Shown: in pieces, positions 52,134-62,329 of the stretch
How the letters are laid out: the number at the start of each line of letters is the position of its first letter
Position numbering within the stretch: the first letter of the stretch is position 1
NCBI GenBank assembly: GCA_026004615.1
Contig: BPJM01000001.1
Location: 1-64,000 of the forward strand
DNA from: Planctomycetota bacterium
GTDB lineage: Bacteria; Planctomycetota; J058; J103
Reading direction: 5' to 3'
DNA: 64,000 nt
Made by a program: the position numbers and the translations under genes
The notes under the pieces: model-generated
The model's input: only the letters and a program-made list of their open reading frames with translations
Told to the model about the DNA's origin: nothing
Database searches by the model: none

Positions 52134-53974
52134 ATGTCCGGGGCTGACACGACCGGTGCTCGCCGCGACACCATGCCCTCGCGCCCGGTCCAGCTCGATG
52201 GCCAGGCGCTGAGCCGCCTGGAGCCGTTCACCGGACTGCCGGCGGCCGAACTCGATGCCTTCCTCGAGCGCGAGCGCGCCCGCAGCCGCCGGCCGCCGCT
52301 GTGGCTGCGGCGCTTCGCGCCCGGCGAGCCGATCTGCCGGCAGGGCGAGCACGGCGCGACGGCGTTCTTCGTGCTGCGGGGGGCGGGTCGAGGTCCGGGT
52401 CGAGGCACCTCCTCGCCCCGCCGAACGGCACGTGCGGCGGAGCCGGCTCGGGCAGGCGCTGCGCCGGCTGCGCGCGGTGCTGCTCGGCCCCCGCCCCCCA
52501 CTGGCAGCAGGGCGAACCCCCGCGCAGCGCGCTGCTCCTGGACGTGCCCATCTCGCTCGCCGCCGGCAGCGGCCGCGGCGTGCTGGAGGCGGGCACGCTG
52601 TTCGGCGAGGTGAGCTGCCTCAGCTGCTATCCCCGCTCCGCCACCTGCAGCGCCGCCGGCCCCGAGCCGACCGAGTGCCTGGAGATGACGCGAGCGGCCC
52701 TGGAGTTCGCCAAGGAGCGCGCGCCCGCCTTCCGCAGCCGCATCGAGGCCGCCTACCGCCAGCACCTGCTCGCGCCCCAGCTGCGCAGCGTGCCGGTGTT
52801 CGCAGCGCTGTCCGACGAGTTCGCCGAGTACCTCCGCCAGCACGTCGAGTTCGTGACGTTCGAGCCCGAAACCGTGATCTGCGCTCAGGACGAGCCCGCC
52901 GATGCCTGCTACCTGATCCGCGTGGGCTACGTGCGGGTCAGCCAGCGGCGCGATGGCGCCGAGCGCATGCTCCGCTACCTCGGCCCCGGAGACCTGTTCG
53001 GCGAGGTGGGGCTGGTGCTGGGCGGGCTGCGCACCGCGACCTGCACCGCGCTGGACCGCGTGGAGCTGGTCAAGTTGCGCAAGGCCGACTTCGACCTGTT
53101 GCTGCAGAGCTTCCCCGCCATCGCCTCGCGCCTGCACCGCGCCGCCCGCGCCCTGCTCGCGGCCGAGCGCCGCGCCGCCGCCCCCGCCCCCATGGCGACC
53201 CCGTTCGACGAATCGCTCATGGGTACGGTCGGCCACCTGCTGGCCCAGCTCCGCAGCTATACCCGCGAGCTCGAGCGCTCCAACACCGACCTGCAGAGCT
53301 TCGCCCACATCGCCGCCCACGAGCTGCGCGAGCCCGCGCGCACCATCACCACCTATCTGGGGCTGCTGGCCGAGCGCCGCGGGGAGCTGCTCGACGCCGA
53401 GGCCCGGCGCTGGCTCGAGCATGCCGCCGACGCCGCCCGGCGGATGCAGGAGCTGGTGGCGGGCCTGCTCGCCTACGCCCGCGTCGGCTCGCAGGGCGGT
53501 CCGCTGCAGAACGTGTCCGCCGAGCAGGCGCTCGCGCAGGCGCTGGCGGATCTGGCCGCGGCCATCGAGCAGAGCGGAGCGCGCATCCACCACGATCCCC
53601 TGCCGGCGGTCCGCGCCGATCCGGCGCAGCTGGTGCAGCTGCTGCGCAACCTGCTCGACAACGCGATCAAGTACAGCGGCGGGCGCACCCCCGAGATCCA
53701 CATCTCCGCGCGGCGCGGCGAAAAGGGGTGGATCTTCGCGGTCCGCGACCGCGGGCTGGGCGTCGAACCCGAGCACCAGCAGCGCATCTTCGATATGATG
53801 CAGCGGCTGCACACCCGGGCCGAGATCCCGGGCAGCGGCATGGGATTGGCGATCTGCAAGCGCATCGTCGAGCGGCATGGCGGCCGCATCGGGGTCGAGT
53901 CCGAGCCCGGCCGCGGCTCGACCTTCTGGTTCAGCATCCCGGAGTCCCATGAGCCCGGCCCCGCCGCCACCTGA
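52134..53974 (+). CDS. Histidine kinase with two cNMP-binding-like domains (frameshifted)
   Basis: Starts at ATG 52134 (ATG 52173 is an alternative). A first cyclic-nucleotide-binding-like domain is spread over three frames: LEPFTGLPAAELDAFLE and PGEPICRQGEHGATAFFVLRG, then GRVEVRVEAPP, then GVLEAGTLFGEVSCLS. Breaks lie at the G run 52378-52383 and near 52490-52535. The second domain is intact: VPVFAALSDEFAEYLRQHVE, PADACYLIRVGYVRVSQ, LGPGDLFGEVGLVLGG (phosphate-binding cassette) and ATCTALDRVELVKL. A histidine kinase core follows: SFAHIAAHELREPARTI (phospho-His), LLRNLLDNAIKYSGG, DRGLGVEP and GSGMGLAICKRI. It has no membrane segment and is likely cytoplasmic. Its 3' end overlaps the receiver-kinase gene by 26 bases, so the two are translated together. 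Confidence 0.87.
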
Positions 53975-55577
53975 GCGCGCCCCGAGGAGTGGGGAGCCCA
54001 CCGGCTCGCCGGCGCCGCTTTCCCCTGCCGGCGCCGCCAGCGCCCTGCGGAGCGCCTACCGGGTGCTCATGATCGAGGACAACCCGGCGGACGCCGACCT
54101 GGTGCGGCTGGCGCTGGCGGAAGCGCGCGGCGAGGCGTTCCGCTTCGAGCATCGCGAGCGGCTCGCGGCGGGGCTGGAGCTGCTCGAGCGCGAGCGCCCG
54201 GACGCAGTCCTGCTCGACCTGCACCTGCCGGATTCGGCCGGCGTACAGACCTTGCGCACGCTGTTGCAGCGCGCCCCCGGCCTGCCGGTCGTGGTCTGGA
54301 CCGAGGCCGACGACGAGGCGAGCGCGCTCCAGGCGCTGCAGCTGGGGGCCCAGGACTATCTGGTCAAGGGACACGTGGACCTGCGGCTGCTGCCGCGCGC
54401 GCTGCGCTTCGCCATCGAGCGCTGCCGCGCGCGGGGGCTGCACGGTGCCGCCCCCGCCGCGGGCACCGCCCGGACCGAGCAGGCCTGTGTCGGCTGCGGC
54501 GGGCCGCTACCGGAACACGCCCCGCTCTGCCCTGCCTGCGGTACGCTGCGCCCCCTGCGCCCGCTCGCGCCGGGCACTCTCGTCGCAGGCCACTACGAGG
54601 TGCTGGAGCCGATCGGCCACGGCGGCTTCGCCACCGTCTACAAGGTGCGCCACACCGTGCTGGGCGAGGTCTTCGCGCTCAAGGTGCTGCAGCCGTGGCT
54701 GGTGGCCGACCCCGAGCAGCGGCGCCGCTTTTTGCGCGAGGCCAGGCTGGGCGCCCGCCTGAACCACCCCAACCTCGTCGTCTACCGCGAGTTCGGGCTC
54801 GAGCAGGGAGTGCCCTTCGTAGCGATGGACTACGTCCCTGGCCCGACGCTCGCCGCGGTGCTGGCGGCCGGCCGCCTGCCCGCGCGGCGGGCGGTGGCGA
54901 TCGCGCGCGGCATCCTGGCCGGACTGGCCGCCGCGCACGCCGCCGGCATCGTCCACCGGGACCTCAAACCCTCCAATGTCGTGCTGGAGCCGGTCGCCGG
55001 CGGCCAGGAACGCGTGCGCGTGCTCGACCTCGGCCTGGCCAAGCTGATCGGCGAGAGCACCAGTCCCCGCTCGCCCCCGGAGGCGGAGCTGCCGACGACC
55101 CGGCCGGGCGTGCTGTTCGGCACCGTGGATTACATGGCACCGGAACAGGCCACCGGCGGACCGGTGGACGGGCGGGCCGATCTCTACAGCTGCGGGGCCA
55201 TCATCTACGAGATGCTCACCGGCGCCCCGCCCTTCGGGGCCGGCGCCGGCTCGATCTACGAGGTCATGTGGCGCAACCTCCATCAGGTCCCGCTCGCGCC
55301 CTCGGCGCGCTGCCCCGATGCCTGGATCCCCGAGGAGCTGGATCGCGCCTGCCTGCGCGCGCTGGCCAAGCGCCCCGAGGAGCGCTTCGCCTCCGCAGAC
55401 GCCTTCGACCGGGCGCTCGCGGCCTTGCAGTCCGAGCGCTTCCCGGGGCTGTTGCGCGGGGAGGAGCCGCTCGCCTTCCGGCCGGGGCTCGTGCGCCGCG
55501 CCGCCGTGCGCCTCCGCCGCGCCGCGGGTGCGGTGGCGCGGCGCATGGGACGGTGGTGGCGGCAGCGGTACGGCTGA
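53949..55577 (+). CDS. Receiver-zinc ribbon-Ser/Thr kinase fusion
   Basis: 542 residues from ATG 53949, overlapping the histidine kinase gene. After a Pro-rich start, a receiver domain (about 37-165) has VLMIEDNPADAD, the phosphoacceptor Asp in VLLDLHLPDSAG and the Lys in DYLVKGH. A two-knuckle zinc ribbon follows (CVGCGGPL ... CPACGTLRPL, about 179-200). A Ser/Thr kinase domain (about 215-505) has IGHGGFATVYK, FALKVLQP, HRDLKPSNVV (His336), LDLGLAKL (DLG in place of DFG) and MAPEQ. A basic C-terminus (VRLRRAAGAVARR) may touch the membrane. This directly links histidine-aspartate phosphorelay to Ser/Thr phosphorylation: the upstream kinase is the obvious phosphodonor. Confidence 0.92.
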   Translation: MSPAPPPPERAPRSGEPTGSPAPLSPAGAASALRSAYRVLMIEDNPADADLVRLALAEARGEAFRFEHRERLAAGLELLERERPDAVLLDLHLPDSAGVQTLRTLLQRAPGLPVVVWTEADDEASALQALQLGAQDYLVKGHVDLRLLPRALRFAIERCRARGLHGAAPAAGTARTEQACVGCGGPLPEHAPLCPACGTLRPLRPLAPGTLVAGHYEVLEPIGHGGFATVYKVRHTVLGEVFALKVLQPWLVADPEQRRRFLREARLGARLNHPNLVVYREFGLEQGVPFVAMDYVPGPTLAAVLAAGRLPARRAVAIARGILAGLAAAHAAGIVHRDLKPSNVVLEPVAGGQERVRVLDLGLAKLIGESTSPRSPPEAELPTTRPGVLFGTVDYMAPEQATGGPVDGRADLYSCGAIIYEMLTGAPPFGAGAGSIYEVMWRNLHQVPLAPSARCPDAWIPEELDRACLRALAKRPEERFASADAFDRALAALQSERFPGLLRGEEPLAFRPGLVRRAAVRLRRAAGAVARRMGRWWRQRYG

Positions 55578-55692
55578 GCGCCCTCACCCGGCTGGCAGAG
55601 GGGTTTCGCCTTTGTTTAGACCCGCCGCCGATAATGGACCAGCGCGCTCTTCGCCGCGCCCGACCGCCACCCGAGCCCGAGGAGATCCGTCC

Positions 55693-56424
55693 ATGCTGCG
55701 CCTGCCTGCCGCCGCCACCGTGGTCGTTCCGCTGCTCGTGCTGGGACCGAGCGTTCGGCCGGCCCAGGCACAGGCGATCGCGACCTCGGGGCAGGGCGCG
55801 CGCGGTCTCGCCATGGGCGGGGCGCTGACCGCGGTGGCGGATGACGCCTCCGCGGTGTACTACAACCCCGCCGGCCTCACGCGACTGCAGGACATGCGAC
55901 TGCAGAGGCGACTCGGCGTGATCCCGCCCCGCGCCGCGCCGGCGGAGCAGGCGGCGGCGGTCGCACACCACATGGTGGAGGCGCGCCTCGGCCTCCGCTA
56001 CGCACCGCTCGATCCGCTGCTGCTGGCGATCGCGGTCGACTGGATGGACTGGTCGTACTTCCGTCGGCTGGAATTCGACCTGGAGCGCTCCGGCAACGCG
56101 ACGGTCGTCGTCGACGCGCGCGACACGCTCGGCTTCCGCTTCGGCGCCGAGTTCGCGCCGCTGCCGGGCGCCCGCCTGCGCGCCGGTTACGCCTTCATGC
56201 CCCAGGCCGTGCCGTCGGAGCGCATCCTCCCCTCGCAACCCGACTTCGACGTGCACGCGCTCGCGCTGGGCGCAGCCTATGCGCTGGGACCGCTGCGCCT
56301 GCATGCGACCTACGAGTTGCAGCTGGCGGAGACCCTCCGCGCGCGGGGCAACGCGGCGGGCTTCGACGGCCGCTACCGCGGCCACGTGCAGTCGGTGATC
56401 CTGGGCCTCTCCTTCGATGGATAG
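55693..56424 (+). CDS. FadL/OmpP1-type outer-membrane protein, internally shortened
   Basis: 243 residues from ATG 55693. A signal peptide is followed by GQGARGLAMGGALTAVADDASAVYYNPAGLTRL, the N-terminal hatch signature of the OmpP1/FadL/TodX family of hydrophobic-compound channels. The family is normally 400-450 residues; here the sequence jumps straight after DMRLQ to membrane strands (ARLGLRYAPLDPLLLAIAVDW, TLGFRFGAEFAPLPGARLRAGYAF) and ends YRGHVQSVILGLSF. A 10-base direct repeat (gcgactgcag) sits at the apparent junction near 55875-55905, consistent with a deletion of some 150-200 codons. It may be non-functional as a 14-strand barrel. It lies 115 bases after the receiver-kinase gene and 33 bases before the cyclase gene. 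Confidence 0.8.
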   Translation: MLRLPAAATVVVPLLVLGPSVRPAQAQAIATSGQGARGLAMGGALTAVADDASAVYYNPAGLTRLQDMRLQRRLGVIPPRAAPAEQAAAVAHHMVEARLGLRYAPLDPLLLAIAVDWMDWSYFRRLEFDLERSGNATVVVDARDTLGFRFGAEFAPLPGARLRAGYAFMPQAVPSERILPSQPDFDVHALALGAAYALGPLRLHATYELQLAETLRARGNAAGFDGRYRGHVQSVILGLSFDG

Positions 56425-56457
56425 CTCCGGTGCCACCCCCATGGGAGCGCCCGCGCC

Positions 56458-59400
56458 GTGAGCGGCTCGGCGAGCCTGCTGGAGGCGCTCTGCCGCTACG
56501 TGCCGGACTGTGTCCTGCGCGAGCTGGCGCGTGAGCCGTCCGCGCCGCCGCGGCCCTCGGCGCAACGGCTGGCGGCGGCAACCCTGTTCGCCGATATCAG
56601 CGGTTTCACCCCCCTGAGCCGGCTGCTCGCGCGCCGCGGGCCCGAGGGCGTCGAGCGGCTGTCGGGGCTGCTCGACACCTACTTCGGCCGCCTGATCGAC
56701 CTGGTGACCGAGCACGGCGGCGACGTCGCCCGTCTCGCCGGCGATGCCCTGATCGCGGTCTGGATCGCCGAGCCGGGCGCGCAGGCGCTGCGGGCAGCGG
56801 CCCTGCGCGCAGCCGCGTGCGGCCACGCCGCGCAGCGTACCCTGCACGACTTGCCCACCGAGGAGGGCGTGCGCCTATCGCTGCGCCTCGGCCTGGGAGC
56901 AGGCGAGGTGCTGCTCGCCCACGTGGGCGCGGGCGAGCGCTGGGAGTTCGTGCTGGGCGGACCCGCGGTGGCGCAGATGGGGCAGGCGCAGCAACAGGCC
57001 CGGCCCGGCGAGCTGGTCCTCTCGCCCCAGGCGCGCACGCTGCTCGCGCAGGACTGCGAGGGTAGCCCGACGGCGGCGGGTGGACTCAGGCTGGCCCGAC
57101 TCCGCGTGCCGCCCCGCCCCGGGCCCGGCGAGCGCCCCGCCGTCCCCGCCGCCTGCGCAGCGCGGCTGCGCCACTACGCACCGGAGGTGGTGCGCTCGCG
57201 CCTGGACGCCGGCCTCGGCGACTGGCTGGCCGAGCTGCGCCCGGTCAGCGTCGCGTTCGTGCGCCCCGGCGGACTCGACTACGACTCGCCCGAGGTGCTG
57301 GAGCGCCTGCAGTGCGCGATGGAGATCACCCTCCAGGCGCTCGCCCGCTACGAGGGCATGCTGCGCCAGCTCGTGGTCGACGACAAGGGCACCGTCCTCG
57401 TCGCCGCCTTCGGGCTGCCGCCCTACACCCACGAAGACGACGCGGTGCGCGCCGTGCGCACCGCCCTGGACATCGCCGAGGGACTGGGGCGCGCGGGCCT
57501 GCGCTCGGACTGCGGGGTCGCCACCGGCAGGGTGTTCTGCGGGCCGGTCGGCAACCCGCGGCGCCGGGAATACGCGCTGGTCGGGGATGCGGTCAATCTC
57601 GCCGCCCGCCTGATGGCCGCCGCGCAGGGCGAGGTGCTGTGCGATGAGGCGAGCCGCAACGCCGCCGCGCCGCGCCTGCGCTTCGAGCCGCGGCCGTCGC
57701 TGGTGCTCAAGGGCATCGAGACGGCCGTTACGGTCTACCGCCCCCGCGCGCAGGCGCCCGCCGGAGGCGAGGCGGCCACGGGCGAGCACGCCGTCCTGGT
57801 CGGCCGCGGTGCCGAGCGGACCGCCCTCGAACAGCGCCTGCAGGCGCTGCGCGCCCGCCAGCAGGGCGGGGCGCTCCTGATCGAAGGCGAGGCGGGGATC
57901 GGCAAGTCGCGCCTGCTCGCCTGCGCACTCGACCGCGCGCGCCAGCTCGGCGTGGACAGCCTCGCCAGCGCCGCCGACGCGGTGGAGCGCACCAGCCCGT
58001 ATCACGCCTGGCGGGCGGGGTTCGCGCAACTGCTCGGCTTGCAGCACGCCCCGGACCTCGCCGCGCGACGCCAGCGCCTGCTGGCGCAGCTGGTGGATCG
58101 CCCCGAGCTGCTGCGGCTCGCACCGTTGCTCGGTCCGGTGCTGGGGCTGGAGCTGCCCGACAACGAGGTCACCTCCCAGATGCGCGGCGAGGCGCGGGCG
58201 GAGACCACCCGCGATCTGTTGCTCGAGCTGCTGCGGAGCCGTGCTGCGGCTGGCCCGCTCCTGCTCGCGCTCGAAGACGGCCACTGGTTCGACTCCGCCT
58301 CCTGGACGCTCTTGCTGCGGGTGGTGGAGGAGCTGCCCCAGGCGCTGGTGCTGCTGTCTCTGCGGCCGTTCGACGAGCGGCCTCCCGCCGAGTACACCCG
58401 GCTGCTGGCATTGCCCGGCACCCAGCGGCTGCCGCTCGGCCCCCTGCCGGCGCAGCAGGTCGTCGAGCTGGTCGCAGCCCGGCTCGGGGTGCCCCGGCTC
58501 GCGGAGACCGCCTCGGCGCTGATCCAGGAGCGCGCCCAGGGCAACCCCTTCTTCAGTGTCGAGCTCGCCTATGCGCTGCGGGACGCCGGGGTGCTGCGGA
58601 TCGCAGACGGGGTGTGCCAGATCGCCCCCGAAGCGGACCTGTCGCGGCTGGAGCTGCCGCGCACCGTCGAGGGCGTGGTCACCAGCCGCATCGACCGCCT
58701 GGCCCCCGCGCAGCAGCTCGCCCTCAAGACCGCCAGCGTGATCGGACGGGTCTTCGAGCTCTCGGTGCTGGAGGCGGTCTACCCGCTGCCCACCGAGCCG
58801 GCGCGCTTGCGCGGCGATCTGGCGGCGCTCGAGCAATACGAGCTGGTCCTGCCCGAACGCCCGGGCCCCGAGGCGAGCTGGGCGTTCCGCCACGTGATCA
58901 CCCGCGATGTGGCCTACGGGCTGCTGTTGTTCGCGCAACGCCGCGAACTGCACCGGGCCGTCGCCACCCACTACGAGCGCGCGCATGCCAGCGAGCTGTC
59001 CCCATACTACGCGCTGCTGGCCCACCACTGGGCACAGGCCGAGGAACACGCCAAGGCCGTGCTCTACCTCGATCGCGCGGGCGAGCAAGCGCTCGCGGGC
59101 GGCGCGTACGCCGAGGCGATCTCCTTTTTCTCCCAGGCGCTGGGCCGGCAGGCCCACCTGCCGGACGAGCAGGCGCTGGCGCAAGCTCGCCGCCGGCGCC
59201 AGCTCGGCGAGGCGCACCTGGGCATGGGCGACCACGCTGCGGGACGGCGACACCTGGACCGGGCGCTCGCGCTGCTGGGCTGGCCGCGCCCGCAGGCGGC
59301 GCTCGCCCTCGCCACCGGTCTGGTGCGCCAGCTGGCGATCCAGCTCGGGCACCGGCTGCGGCCCTTTGCCTGGCGCCGCGCGGCGCCGGCCGCCCGCACC

Positions 59401-60586
59401 GAGCGGCTGGAGGGCGCGCGGGCCTACCAGCGCCTGGTGGAGACGTTCTGGTTCACCAACGAGCCGTTGCGGCTGGTGCATGCGGGCCTGCGCGCCCTCA
59501 ACCTGGCCGAGAGGGCGGGCCCCTCGCCGGAGCTGGCGCGCGCCTACGCCACGATGGCGATCGCGGCCGGCAGCGTGCCGCTGCACCGGGTGGCGGAGTA
59601 CTACGGCCGGCGCGCGGTCGAGGTCGCCGAGCGCACCGCCCGTCCCGGGGCGCTCGCCTATGCGCTGTTCATCGCCAGCGTGTACCGGATCGGCGTCGGG
59701 GCCTGGGAGCGGATCGCACGCGACCTGGAGCGCGCAGCCGAGCTGTTCGAGCAGATCGGGGACCGGCGGCTGCTCGGAGACACGCGCACCGTGCAGGCCA
59801 TGTCGGCGCTGTACCGCGGCCAGTTCGCCGAGAGCGCGCGCCGCTTCGCCGCGGTGGCGGCCGCAGGCCGGCAGCGGGGCAACCTGCAGCATCAGGTCTG
59901 GGGCGCGATCGGACACGGCGAGTGCGCGCTGCGGCAGGGCGAGCTGGCGCGCGCCGCGGAGCTGCTCCAAGGGGCAGTCGCGCTGCTGCGCGAGCACCCC
60001 GACCGGGCCGAGCAGGCGCGGGGCGCAGGGACTGCTGGCCCAGCTCCACCGGCAGCAGGGAGACCACCCGGCGGCGGTCCGGGCGAGCGCCCGCGCGCGC
60101 GAGCTGCTCGCCGCCCTGTTCGGGCCCACCGCCCACTACCTGCTGGAGGGCTATGCCGGCATCGCGGAGGTGGCGCTCGCGCGCCTGGAACAGCCCGCCG
60201 CCGGCGCCGGCCGCCGCGAGCTCGTGGCGCAGGCGCGCCGCGCGTGCCGGGCGCTGCGCGGCTTTGCGCGCGTGTTCCCGATCGGCCGGCCGCGCGCGGA
60301 GCTGTGGGCGGGGTGTCTCGCCTGGTGGCGCGGTCGGCGGCGGCGGGCGCGGGCCTGCTGGCAGCGCGCGCTGGCGAGCAGCGCGGCGCTGGGCATGCCC
60401 TACGAGACCGCGCGCGCCCACCTCGAGATCGGACTGCGGCTCGGTACCGGCACGTCGGAGCGCGCGCGGCACCTGCAGCGGGCGTGCGAGCTGCTGGCCG
60501 AACTGCAGGCAGCCGGGGACCTCGAGCGCGCGCGCCGCGCCCTGGCCGCGGCCCCCGACCCTGCCCCACCGGCACACCCGCGTTGA
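56458..60586 (+). CDS. Soluble-adenylyl-cyclase-like protein: two cyclase domains, AAA-type ATPase, TPR (frameshifted near end)
   Basis: Starts at GTG 56458. The first class III cyclase domain (about 40-200) has TLFADISGFTPLSRLL and LAGDALIAVW, the two metal-binding Asp positions. The second (about 265-425) has LVVDDKGTVLVAAFGLPPY, GVATGRVFCGPVGNPRRREY and VGDAVNLAARLM, close in pattern to the C2 domain of animal soluble adenylyl cyclase. An ATPase follows with Walker A EGEAGIGKSRLL (about 477-488) and LLLALEDGHWFDSAS as Walker B, then TPR-like repeats. One extra base in the G run 60020-60023 breaks the frame; the remainder (GLLAQLHRQQGDHPAAVR to the stop at 60586) is conserved in the next frame. 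Restored length is about 1375 residues. It would make cAMP, possibly under bicarbonate or ATP control by analogy. Confidence 0.88.
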
Positions 60587-60695
60587 GGCGGGGCACGCCC
60601 CGTGCCCCGTCCCCGCGGTGCGGGCTGTCCGGCCGCTCCGCGCGCGGTCTGTGCGGGCCGCACGGCAGCTCCGCGCCCGGCGCCCGGCACGCCCG

Positions 60696-61050
60696 CTATG
60701 GCTCGTCCTGCTGCCGCGCCCGCCGCATGGCCTCTGCCCGCGCCTGGACCGCCAGCGCCTGCGCCTGTGCCGCCTCCGCCCGCGCCTGCGGTGGCTCGTC
60801 GTACTGCGCGAGCAGCGCGCTCCGTCCCTCGTTCAGCCGGCGGCGGTTGGACACGGTGGTCACGACCCGGCGTTGCGGATCGGCGCGCAGCAGCGGCTTG
60901 TCGATCGACCGCATGTAGAACTCGAGCTAGACCTCGCCGGTCAGGATCGCGGTCTTGGCGACGTCGGTGTATTCGGCCGGGATGGGAACGCCGGCAGGGT
61001 AGTGGACATCGAGCTGGGACTCGGGCGAGAACTCCGAGATCGCGAGGCAC
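60696..61050 (-). pseudogene. DUF3467-like paralog with in-frame amber codon
   Basis: Two pieces, LDVHYPAGVPIPAEYTDVAKT with ILTGEV, and LEFYMRSIDKPLLRADPQRR with a following helix, align with the gene at 51346-51633 (VEVRFPDQVVVPTYYSN ... VYLKFCIRDADRPLARADLQCR). A TAG at 60927-60929 separates them in the same frame, exactly where the paralog has sense codons. The start region also appears shifted by a base (a GTG at 61050 is out of frame). The C-terminal extension is Ala/Gln-rich. Confidence 0.7.
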
Positions 61051-61143
61051 CTCCCTCGAAGGCGGCAGCCGCGCGTGCCCGCCATGCGCCCGCTCATGAT
61101 GGTCCGCCGATCACCATCGGCCCTCAAGCACCGCCGCACTGCC

Positions 61144-62157
61144 TCACGGCCCCGCGCCCTCGCGCCCGGAGGGCGGCGGCTCCAGCCGGCGGCGCCGCTC
61201 CTCGATCAGGGCGCGCAGGGCGCGCGCCGTGGCGTCCTCACCGCCGGCGGCGAAGCGCGACAGCGCCTGGAGCACCTCCGCCTCCGCCGCCCCGCCGCGG
61301 GTGAGCAGCATCCGCGCCGCCGCGAGCGCCACCTCCCGCTCCGGCGCCGTGCGCAACAGCTCCCACAGCTGCGCGCGGTCCTCCCCATGCGGATCGAGCA
61401 GCCCCACCGCCTCGGCGCGCAGCGCCGGTCCTGCTCCCCTCCGGCCCGCCGCCACCGCGCGCGCCTCCGCCCGCACCGCCTGCCGGAGCTCGGCCGGCAG
61501 GTCCGGCATGCTGGCGCCGAGCGCGAAGGCATGCGCCTCGCGCACCGCCTCGCCAGCCGCGGCATCGACAAAGCCCCGGCCAAGGGCCGCCGCCACCTCC
61601 GTGTCGCCGCGCAGCCCGTAGACCGCATACGCCGCCACCTCCCGCGCGTGCCCCTGGCCGCGCTCCAGCGCCTCGAGCAGCGCCGCCCGCACCTCGGGAT
61701 CGGTGAGATGGCGGCCGAGCAGCAGCGCCAGGCGGAAGGCGAGCCGGCGATCGCGCAGCAGCCCGAGCGCCCGCGCCATGTGCGCGGCCAGCTCCGGGCG
61801 CGCGCGCAGCGCCGCGGCGAGCAGCCGCTCCGCCTCCAGCGCATCGGCATCGGTCGCGATGCCGCGGTCGGCGAGCAGCAGCGCCCGCTCGACCTCGGCC
61901 GCCGGATCGGCCGCCGGCGAGTCTGCGGGCGCCCGCGGCACGGCGTGGCGCAGCTGCTCCAGCCCCACTCCCCAGTGCGCCCCCCGAGCGGCAGCGGCCG
62001 GCCGCGACACACCGCCCGCGCCGCCCGGCGGCGGCGCCGCCGCCCCCCGGCGGCCACCCTCGCCCAGCACCACCCAGAGCAGCGCGGCCAGCGCCAGCAG
62101 CGCGCCGCCGCTGGCCAGCACCGCTGTCCGGCCCGCCCGCCCGGCTGCTCGGTGCAT
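61144..62157 (-). CDS. Membrane-anchored HEAT-like repeat protein
   Basis: 337 residues from ATG 62157 with gggag seven bases upstream. One N-terminal transmembrane helix (about 12-30: VLASGGALLALAALLWVVL) is followed by a Pro/Gly linker and a helical domain built of 25-35-residue repeats (for example RRLAFRLALLLGRHLTDPEVRAALLEAL, VAAYAVYGLRGDTEVAAAL, REVALAAARMLLTRGGAAE). This is the HEAT/PBS-lyase-like pattern used for protein contacts. The cytosolic or periplasmic side of the repeat domain cannot be fixed; a single N-terminal anchor suggests export. No enzymatic motif. It is divergent from aspartate kinase. Confidence 0.78.
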   Translation of the reverse strand: MHRAAGRAGRTAVLASGGALLALAALLWVVLGEGGRRGAAAPPPGGAGGVSRPAAAARGAHWGVGLEQLRHAVPRAPADSPAADPAAEVERALLLADRGIATDADALEAERLLAAALRARPELAAHMARALGLLRDRRLAFRLALLLGRHLTDPEVRAALLEALERGQGHAREVAAYAVYGLRGDTEVAAALGRGFVDAAAGEAVREAHAFALGASMPDLPAELRQAVRAEARAVAAGRRGAGPALRAEAVGLLDPHGEDRAQLWELLRTAPEREVALAAARMLLTRGGAAEAEVLQALSRFAAGGEDATARALRALIEERRRRLEPPPSGREGAGP

Positions 62158-62292
62158 GCTCGCTCTCCCGCCCGGTGCGGCCCGCACGCCGCGGCGCGCC
62201 GCCCGTGCCGCTCGAGCCCCGGTGGCGCGCGTGGCTTCATGATACCGCGAGCCCGGCCGCTCGTACCGCTCGCGCCGCCCGGCGCGCGGCCC

Positions 62293-62322
62293 TTGACGCT
62301 GCGCGCACCCCCGGCGGACAAT
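62293..62322 (+). promoter_or_regulatory. Sigma-70 promoter, probably leaderless
   Basis: TTGACG (62293-62298), 18-base spacer, GACAAT (62317-62322). The aspartate kinase ATG at 62330 lies seven bases after the -10, at the expected transcription start, and no Shine-Dalgarno precedes it. Confidence 0.6.
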
Positions 62323-62329
62323 CCCGCCC

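Noticed and set aside
60927..60929. Recoded amber codon (pyrrolysine or readthrough) in the DUF3467-like copy
   Set aside because: No pyl genes or readthrough signals are seen, and the 5' end of the same copy is also damaged, which fits a pseudogene.
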